Of a DNA stretch of 64,000 bases, positions 57,801 through 64,000 are shown one piece after another. The translations under genes were made by a program, and so were the position numbers. How positions within the stretch are numbered: the first letter of the stretch is position 1; every line of letters begins with the position of its first letter. The notes beneath the pieces are model-generated. The model had not been told where the DNA came from. It worked only from the letters and a program-made list of their open reading frames with translations, and did not search any database. The DNA comes from Bolinopsis microptera (taxonomy: Eukaryota > Ctenophora > Tentaculata > Lobata > Bolinopsidae). The stretch lies in contig NC_087082.1 of NCBI RefSeq assembly GCF_026151205.1, positions 11,355,997 to 11,419,996 of the forward strand, in the 5' to 3' direction.

Positions 57801-60800
57801 TTTTACAAACATGAATTTTCTCCCTCAGTATCTATCTAAAGCTTTTAAAGACATGATTTGAATGCTATCCTACTCAGCACATGCGTGCTACAGGATGGTG
57901 AAAGAATTTCTATAAAAAATCATTAAATGTGGAAGATATGAGGTCATTATATGTGTGTGCGCGCGCGCGCGCGCGCGCGCTTTTACAAACTTGATATCCT
58001 CAGTTCTTTCACATATACTGAGATTTTGTTTCAAACTTAATTGACTCTGAACCGAAATTGCCAGAGGAAACAGATAGTGTAACTCAGAAAGACCACAAAT
58101 GTATAGTTTGTGAGATATTGAGATTATACTCCAAATAATTTACAATGATGTCACACCAGAAAACCTCTATTTTTGGTATATTTAACCTCATATCTCGAAC
58201 GCGCAGTACTGGATTGAGCTAAACTTGGTCAGGTTTTGTGGCCCTGACTATCCTCGATCATATGGAACAGGAATAAAACTGTTTATATGTTCTATCTTAA
58301 TTATATTAGGAACTTAGTTCTGAAAAGTGAGAATGTCATTAATACTGCTTTCACTGGTGTATCATGTAACAACTTTTTGGCCTTTTGTTTATTACATAAT
58401 CTATTTCAACCTTGAAGCAAAAAGAACAAATAGATAACTCACCAGGAAAGCCTTGTGGAGACTTTCTTTGTGGAAAACTCCAAAATCTAAGTAGGGAACA
58501 TTAGTGCAGAACTTGTTGAGGATACCGTAGAGATCAAACACCTGTAGTAGTGGAGGGACACCCTGCATGAGTCGTGTCATGCTCTGCAGTTTAACTGACA
58601 AACAAACAGAGGGACTGAGGGACTCAGGGACTGAAGGACTTACAACTTACCGACTGACTGTACAGAAAGGCAAACAGACTGTACAGAAAGGCAAACAGAC
58701 TAACAGAAAGATGAACAGAAACAAAATGACACAAAAACACACACTGACACACACCAAATCTACCTTAGTCGGTAATATTATGGGGGGTCTAATTTGGTCC
58801 TTTTCGGGCCAAAGAACCATATTTATAACAGTCCATATTTTGACCCCCCATAATTTAACCCCCCGAGTCAAATTTTGGTGTTCCTTTTGGTAAATCAGTC
58901 ATAATATGCGTTTAATGTACAAGTTGAAGATAAAAACTTGCGACTAGCACGCATCTTCTGGAACCCTAAGCTTCATAAGAACCCTTACAAGGCGAGGTTC
59001 ATTGCAGGTGCCCGTTTTTGCGTTACGAAACAACTTAACGTCCAAGTTAACTGTTGTCTGAAACTTTTGAGGAAATACTTTAAGAAATACTGCGAGGCAA
59101 TCTACAACAACAGCGGTATAAACATGTTTTGGAGCATAGATTCCTCAAGTGAATTCCTTGAAGCTATCAAAAATAGCGATGTTTATAATATACAAGTATA
59201 TGATTTTACTACTCTTTATACCAGATTAGACTTGATTGAAGTAGAGAATATGATTAATGAAGTTGTTGATTTAATATTTTCAGACCGTAATAGATATATT
59301 TGTATTTCTAAAAGAGACAGTAATACATGTTTCTTTTCCAATAAAACCTATGATTCTCATGCCTGCTTTAGTCAAGATGACCTAAAAGAGGCTGTTAAAT
59401 TTATTATTTATAACACTTATGTCGTCTTCGGTGGGATTGTATTCATACAAACCAAGGGTATTCCTATGGGTGGAAATTCAAGTTCCCCTATAGCTGATCT
59501 CACTGTTGGCAAAAAGGAATTTAATTATATGAAACGTTTACTTCAGGAAAAGAAAATGGGATTAGCAAAGATATTATCCAATAATAAACGATATGTTGAC
59601 GATTTATCTATTATTAACTACCTTTACTTTCATCAATTGATTAAAGATATTTATCCTAATTCATTGGAGATGGAGCGAGCTGGTTCCAATAATAAAATCA
59701 TTAACTACCTTGATTTAAATATTAATATTTCCACAGAAGGACTAGAAATATCAGTGTATAACAAAACCGATGATTTTAATTTTCATGTTGTATCCCTTAC
59801 ATTTCCTCACAGTAACATCCCAACCGAGGTTGGCTACAACGTTTTTTCAAGTCAAGTTCTTAGATATGGTAATGTTTGCACTAGATTGGATATCTTTACC
59901 TCCCATATTCACAAAATATTCAAAATTCTAATTGATAGAGGATATAGCCGTGATAGACTGATTAAAGGCATTAAACGTTGTCTGAGGAAATATGATAACG
60001 TTTTCAGGAAGTTCGGTATTCTAGATGACCATAACATTATTAAAGAACTCCCCTAATATCTTTTGATTTATTGAAACACGGGTACTAACTCTGCTAAACT
60101 GAACAAATTCTGAAACTTAGGTGAATAAGTGTACAAGTACAACGTGCTAAACCGAAGTTCAGACTGACCAGTGAAAATGGGCGAGCGTACCAAGTGTCAT
60201 TTAAATTAGAAGTTTTAGTCAGTGATTTATTATTGAAGCTTGTAATTACAATATCTAATGCTCCTATAAATACTTTAATTAATTGTTTGTTCCGTTATTC
60301 TTTTTCCTTCCTCTTTTCCTTGTCATCCCCTTTAGTTTTAAGATTCTTGCTATAAATGGCTACAGCTAACACTATTAATGCTAAGTACCAAACAACAAGT
60401 GGGAGGTGGATCGTTGGTATACCATTAAATCGATTTAACACCGCAATTCCAGTCGCAAGCCTGGGACCACTACTAGCATAGTCACAACATCTACAAAGCT
60501 GCCATATAGCCTGACTGACAATTTTCTCGACTGACTGACAATGTTTCTTCTTTTTCCCCATTTAGAATACAAAGATTAGTACATTTTAGCTTATGATTAA
60601 TATTATATTTTTACCTATAGTTTACCTAGATTTCTTTCATTCACATCCAGAATTATGCTTACGTTATTGTTTGCTGAATTGAAGCTAGTTCTGGTTCAAA
60701 AAGTCCGATTTGTCTACTATTCCCCATCTTTTCAATTTGAGGGGTTAACTAGGAACAATTTCAATTTAAATTTCAGATTAGCAACTTCAGATGAATCGGA

Positions 60801-63773
60801 TATCTAACGAAAAAATATTTGATCTCGGGCCAAAGAACCATATTTATAACATTAACAGTCCATATTTTTAGCACCCATAATTCCCCCCCCCCCCCCCCTA
60901 TAATATAACCGACTAAGGTATACAGACAAACAAACCTGTTCGCAGGCAGGTAGGTATCCAACCAGCTCAGCTAGGTCATGGCTGTATAGACCAAAGAGGG
61001 TCTCACACAATTCTCGTATCTGTGTTTCTGATATGTCTTTGTACTCACTGATCAGTGAGTTTGTTAACATTTCCGTTTAGGATAAATTTCAAAAAATGGA
61101 AATCTGACAACATGGAAATGTAGTTAATTAATAGAAATGGAAATGGAAATGTAGTTAATTATAATAGTCCATCGAAAGTCTTACCTCATAAGATTACCGC
61201 AGAAGAATGTGATAAAGTTATCAATGAACATGAGGAACTTGTAGGTGATGTTCATTAGGTTACAAAGCACTTTAGACTGCATTTCCTGTGATAGTCCTTT
61301 AAACTTGAACTTCTCGAGCCCCTGTATGAACAGTGGGTATGTAACAATGGTATGTAACAATGGTATGTAACAATGGTATGTAACAATGGTATGTAACAAT
61401 GGTATGTAACAATGGTATGTAACAATGGTATGTAACAATGGTATGTAACAATGGTATGTAACAATGGTATGTAACAATGGTATGTAACAATGGTATGTAA
61501 CAATGGTATGTAACAATTGTATGTAACAATGGTATGTAACAATGGTATGTAACAATGGTATGTAACAGTGTAACAGTGGGTATGTAACAATTTAGCTTGA
61601 ATGTTGTTCAATTCAGTGATTCAATCTCCAAAAATGGGTGTAAAATTCGAAATCGTCAATGACATCTTCCATTCCAGGAAATTGGATCTTTAACAATTGT
61701 ACGTCAGCTAAACTAGCCCCTATCTTTATAAACACGAACAATGATATATATATATGATCCATTAAACCAACCATTTCTGCAAGGTGTCTGGGGGCGATGT
61801 TCTTCTCGTACTCGTGAACCATGCTCTTCTCTATTACCTTTATCATCAGCATCCCCAGTTCCCCTACTTCGTTTTCTTTGTTCAAATCCTATGATGTTTC
61901 GAATGAAATTGCCATTATTATGTAAGTTAATTATAGTTCATGTAGTATCCGGATAGGAACATTATTTATTCAGAATCGCACTTTTGTGATGTTAAGAGTT
62001 CAAAATTTCTGATAATTCCGTATACCAGCTAATAACTATAAACATTAATAATAATATATAAAAATTATTATTATTAATTATAGTTGTTCATTATTTTACT
62101 AGTGTTACAAAGCAAATACGTATTAAACTCGATTTGAGATAACGTGATCTTTCATCCTAGAGACAATTGAACAGAAATCTTCCTCCAGGACCTAATAAAT
62201 AAACAGTAAATGCTAGTCTACAAGCCACTAACTTTGGAAAGTTGTTGTAGTAGTAGACTGTAGCCAAACAGTTGATTCTCCCGGAGATTGTAGGGAAATT
62301 TCAGAAAGATCAGCTCCATACTCAGTTTAATGTATTCAAACAATCTGGAAGATTATGAAAAACTCAATTTCGTCTGGCATATATAGTATCGATATTATAG
62401 ATGTGGCCTAAATATATCTCATGCTTTTCAATTTTTCGCAGGGCAATTTGCCCTTAAGCTCGACGAAACATCTTCTTAAAACAAATAAAACCTTTCCATT
62501 GATTTCTCTTTAATGTCATGCTGACTTTTTCTCAATGTAGCCCTCGATATTCTGAAAGGATAATTTAATAACTTGGATTTATCCTTACTTCTAAATTAAG
62601 CTTTTTTTGATAACAGTTTTAAGTTTTGTTAATAGTTTGGGCTATGTAGTATGTCACTAGTTTGTACTGACTGTTCCATGATTTGCAGGAGATGTTGGTA
62701 ACAGTTTTAAGTATTGTTAATAGTTTGGGCTATGTCACTAGTTTGTACTGACTGTTCCATGATTTGCAGGAGATGCTGGTAGTCCACATAGTAACCATCT
62801 TCAACCTTCCTCGTCAAACAGTCCAACATTGTAGTGTAGTACAAACCGTTGCTGATATCTGTTATATTGGACTTTTAAACTCAGAAAACTTGTTCATTTC
62901 AAGGAGAAAGGTGCTGTTCAAAAGTTTGGCATTTCACAAAATATGTTCATATTTCATATGCATTATGTACTAAAAAAGTTGAAGAAAGTAACAGCTCCTG
63001 GTAATAAAGGATAATTGGTTAACTCACCGTATCTATCTTTATACTCCAGAAGAAGCGCCTCGTGGGCTTTATGTAGTCGGCCGTCAGCTACCGGTCTCTC
63101 CAAATCCTGAAGGGGTGTTTAATTTACACCACGTGATGTCAACAGTGGTTCAATGTTGCTTTTTTATTGATGTACGTATAGTTTTGCTAAAATTATAAAC
63201 TTCATATTTTAATCCCTACCAGTAACTTTCAGACTTGTTTCAACTTCCACCCCACGGTCTCAAATACATATTACATAAGCACTATATTTCGATATCCTAA
63301 TGTGCCTTTATCTCTATACCTCTATCATTGAGTAAAAGTACTATCCCTCATTTTTATCAGATATCCCTGGTACCTTCTACGTTCTATTTGTGGTTATTTA
63401 TGAATTTGTATTACTTTTTACGTCCATTATCCTAAAAAGATCAGTAAAGTGTTTCTGGGGAACACAGCAAATCATTATAGACCGCTGATGGATAGAAATA
63501 CATGATGAGTCAGGCCTTTTTCGGTTATCAAAAGTTGAAAAGTTCACTATAAAAAACAAAATAAAAATAAAGCGTTACATTAGACATTAACGCGTTGCAT
63601 CGGACAGTAGAAAATAGGGAGAAATAAGTGACTCACCATGTTGAGGTGTATCATAGAGTTGGTGATTTCTGTGAAGTATTTACTATGTCTACCCTGCACA
63701 GCGGTAATGTCTGTAGTTGGGAAGCACCTCCCATCTGAACCACCCAATGCGTCACTCCCCTCTGGCTGTGTTG
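51869..63773 (-). CDS. Large alpha-helical protein of unknown family, last 17 exons (641 aa)
   Basis: Exons, in coding order: 63773-63637, 63106-63028, 62858-62753, 62344-62233, 62191-62129, 61888-61772, 61321-61185, 61047-60936, 58583-58443, 56967-56861, 56670-56543, 56416-56329, 53296-53179, 52900-52759, 52540-52414, 52192-52023, 51912-51869 (stop TAA 51869-51871). Every junction has GT and AG, and all phases join to one frame. The product is helical with no membrane segment, for example ALLLEYKDRYDISNGLYYTT, LCNLMNITYKFLMFIDNFI and YVTRELVDKLRDIF, ending DDIRSMLTE. I do not recognise it; a helical-solenoid or scaffold protein is the impression. The 5' part lies beyond the window. A whole secreted gene (54709-55557), a hAT element and a retroelement lie in its introns. 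Its 3' end converges on the coiled-coil gene with about 230 bp between stop codons. Confidence 0.78.
53618..54633. mobile_element. hAT-type element with a minisatellite core
   Basis: Ends CAGAGGCACATATTAGGTGC inverted at both sides, flanked by exact 8-bp duplications CTACCCAA (53610-53617 and 54634-54641). Both subterminal regions are packed with GTGCGG/TTATGCGG motifs pointing inward. No transposase. It lies in an intron of the large helical gene, just past the 3' end of the nested F5/8C-like gene. Confidence 0.92.
54168..54418. repeat. 23-bp-based minisatellite inside the hAT element
   Basis: Units of GGGTCACGGTCCCGAAAGGG plus CCT alternate with a longer variant containing two GGGTCACGTGG blocks and 'catgagttccaaaagggcct'. 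The larger unit is itself duplicated, giving a higher-order repeat. Confidence 0.9.
54709..55557 (-). pseudogene. Small secreted F5/8 type C-like (discoidin/fucolectin) gene, two exons, two frameshifts
   Basis: Exon 1 (55557-55509) encodes a signal peptide, MNSTVLYGVVVIFLFT. Exon 2 (55325-54709) starts in the right phase with GLSAMPAAEGEDETEDETG. It then holds an F5/8C-like domain: SEPYFAYDNNPNTFVHSLDN, QWLDVFYNRMVTVSRVDLVL, then LRGLQVSVGYQHDPDSLKDC, then GDRIRFLQTREGEKVMISEV and QVYGEY. These blocks lie in three frames, needing one shift near 55020 and one near 54890. The last frame ends at TAA 54709-54711. The domain order is normal for fucolectin-like proteins, which bind carbohydrate or surfaces. 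Either a recent pseudogene or uncorrected indels. It is wholly inside an intron of the larger minus-strand gene. Confidence 0.7.
55558..56328. other. Upstream flank of the nested gene, within an intron
   Basis: No further exon of either gene is seen. A hydrophobic plus-strand frame (55850-56050) begins with TTG and has no splice or family support. Confidence 0.4.
57779..57800. repeat. (CG)11 tract, potential Z-DNA
   Basis: Eleven GC dinucleotides in a row within otherwise AT-rich intron DNA. Confidence 0.92.
57959..57980. repeat. Second (CG)11 tract, 180 bp downstream
   Basis: Same length as the first tract, same downstream flank, preceded by GTGTGTGT. Confidence 0.92.
58763..58866. mobile_element. 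Left part of a MITE split by a retroelement
   Basis: The TIR CCTTAGTCGGTAATATTATG is preceded by TA. Its partner TIR is at the far right (60899-60918), followed by TA. The segment 58805-58866 (CGGGCCAAAGAACCATATTT and onward) is repeated in direct orientation at 60824-60899. Confidence 0.75.
58938..60056 (+). CDS. Reverse transcriptase of a Penelope-like (or related non-LTR) retroelement, N-terminally truncated
   Basis: A 372-codon frame without interruption; the open frame extends a few codons upstream to a stop near 58905. RT blocks are in order: PKLHKNPYKARFIAGA, motif A YDFTTLYTRLD, motif B GIPMGGNSSSPIADL, motif C RYVDDLSI with the catalytic YVDD, then NYLDLNI. The KARFIA start and the RYVDD/YLDLN spacing match RT proteins I associate with Penelope-like elements of invertebrates. 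No endonuclease (GIY-YIG) follows; the frame ends after the thumb region at residue 372. The apparent start codon is TTG and an RT N-terminal portion is missing. It lies antisense in an intron of the large helical gene. The lack of stops suggests a fairly recent insertion. Confidence 0.82.
   Translation: MRLARIFWNPKLHKNPYKARFIAGARFCVTKQLNVQVNCCLKLLRKYFKKYCEAIYNNSGINMFWSIDSSSEFLEAIKNSDVYNIQVYDFTTLYTRLDLIEVENMINEVVDLIFSDRNRYICISKRDSNTCFFSNKTYDSHACFSQDDLKEAVKFIIYNTYVVFGGIVFIQTKGIPMGGNSSSPIADLTVGKKEFNYMKRLLQEKKMGLAKILSNNKRYVDDLSIINYLYFHQLIKDIYPNSLEMERAGSNNKIINYLDLNINISTEGLEISVYNKTDDFNFHVVSLTFPHSNIPTEVGYNVFSSQVLRYGNVCTRLDIFTSHIHKIFKILIDRGYSRDRLIKGIKRCLRKYDNVFRKFGILDDHNIIKELP
60824..60918. mobile_element. 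Right part of the split MITE
   Basis: Holds the direct repeat of 58805-58866, a run of about 16 C (60884-60899), and the inverted TIR CCGACTAAGG followed by TA (60919-60920). It ends just upstream of the exon at 60936-61047. Confidence 0.75.
61334..61585. repeat. 13-bp tandem repeat (TATGTAACAATGG), about 18 copies
   Basis: Nearly perfect array in the intron between exons 61888-61772 and 61321-61185 of the helical gene. It is open in three minus-strand frames, which yields false ORFs. Confidence 0.95.
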
Positions 63774-64000
63774 CTGAGGGTAAGTGTGATCAGGATTTTC
63801 TGACTTTATTTATTCTAATGATGTCATCAATTCCCGTGCCGTCATCAACCTCCATGACGTCATCACACAAAATGACGCTATTACCGTAAAATTTTATCTG
63901 GATTTGGTTGAAGAAAAAAGTTAAGCTTACAAGATGAGGATCTGGACCGATCATCTGTCTCGTGGGTCTGTTTGGTTAGCAGAAATATCTGTCGTACCCA
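63774..64000. other. Intron at the right edge, further 5' exons outside the window
   Basis: The exon at 63637-63773 begins mid-codon, so the gene continues to the right. No additional exon can be placed with confidence before the edge. Confidence 0.45.

Larger units (their letters stand above)
56971..58442. other. Intron of the large helical gene with two (CG)n tracts
   Basis: No exon is seen. The two alternating CG tracts (57779-57800 and 57959-57980) are each 22 bp and are followed by the same phrase CTTTTACAAAC. Confidence 0.5.

Noticed and set aside
61181-61611. Three overlapping ORFs of HTIVTYHCYIP repeats
   Set aside because: Produced by the 13-bp tandem repeat; only the portion 61185-61321 is a real exon of the helical gene.
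61613-61771. Read-through extension of exon 61888-61772 to a stop at 61613
   Set aside because: Stays open, but ending the exon at ATG|GTTGGT joins in phase to the next exon, and the extension crosses an AT microsatellite.

Overview
This is nuclear DNA of an invertebrate metazoan. It is AT-rich, and its real genes are built from short exons (about 60-400 nt) joined by GT-AG introns whose phases can be followed by eye. It carries animal extracellular modules (Sushi/CCP, F5/8-type C-like, ZP), a GIMAP/AIG1-like GTPase and many small transposons. Nothing in it is bacterial or viral. A cnidarian or similar early-branching animal is my best guess, but the exact taxon cannot be read from the window.

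Host genes, left to right. Minus strand, 1018 to beyond base 1: the start of an intact secreted protein with a PAN/apple-like region, a beta-trefoil-like region and a Sushi domain. Minus, 3102-1872: a GIMAP-like GTPase with coiled coil and a C-terminal membrane segment, broken by several single-base frameshifts. Plus, 6071-10465: the 3' nine exons of a coiled-coil protein with a basic Ser/Arg/Lys-rich tail. Minus, 34493-29911: a complete gene for a 536-aa cell-surface protein (signal peptide, F5/8C-like, Sushi, ZP, furin-type site, hydrophobic tail). Plus, 46134-51635: a 14-exon, 482-aa coiled-coil protein. Minus, 63773-51869: the last 17 exons (641 aa) of an all-helical protein I could not identify. 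Nested in one of its introns on the same strand is a small two-exon secreted F5/8C-like gene (55557-54709), which has two frameshifts.

Mobile and repetitive DNA fills most of the rest. Four hAT-type elements have 8-bp target duplications (5263-6033, 18427-19148, 26484-26774, 53618-54633). TA-flanked TIR elements lie at 8593-9455, 30933-31129, 49243-49402 and around 58763-60918. A 3.2-kb inverted-repeat composite lies at 11.1-14.3 kb, with debris of retroelements at 12.8, 15.3-16.8, 25.9-27.0 and 28.5-29.1 kb. A Penelope-like reverse transcriptase ORF (58938-60056) sits inside a small MITE. The most striking repeat is a 1.65-kb foldback element (34519-36166) built of arrays of the motif AGCGCTGG; it lies 25 bp upstream of the ZP-gene start codon. 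It is followed by a direct duplication of about 4 kb (36.2-40.45 and 41.24-45.2 kb).

The genes do not form an operon. Three of the host genes encode secreted recognition or adhesion proteins sharing Sushi and F5/8C-like modules, which may be a loose cluster of surface-recognition genes; that grouping is inference. Exon boundaries were derived by hand from splice signals and phase. All domain names are pattern-based and were not checked against a database.
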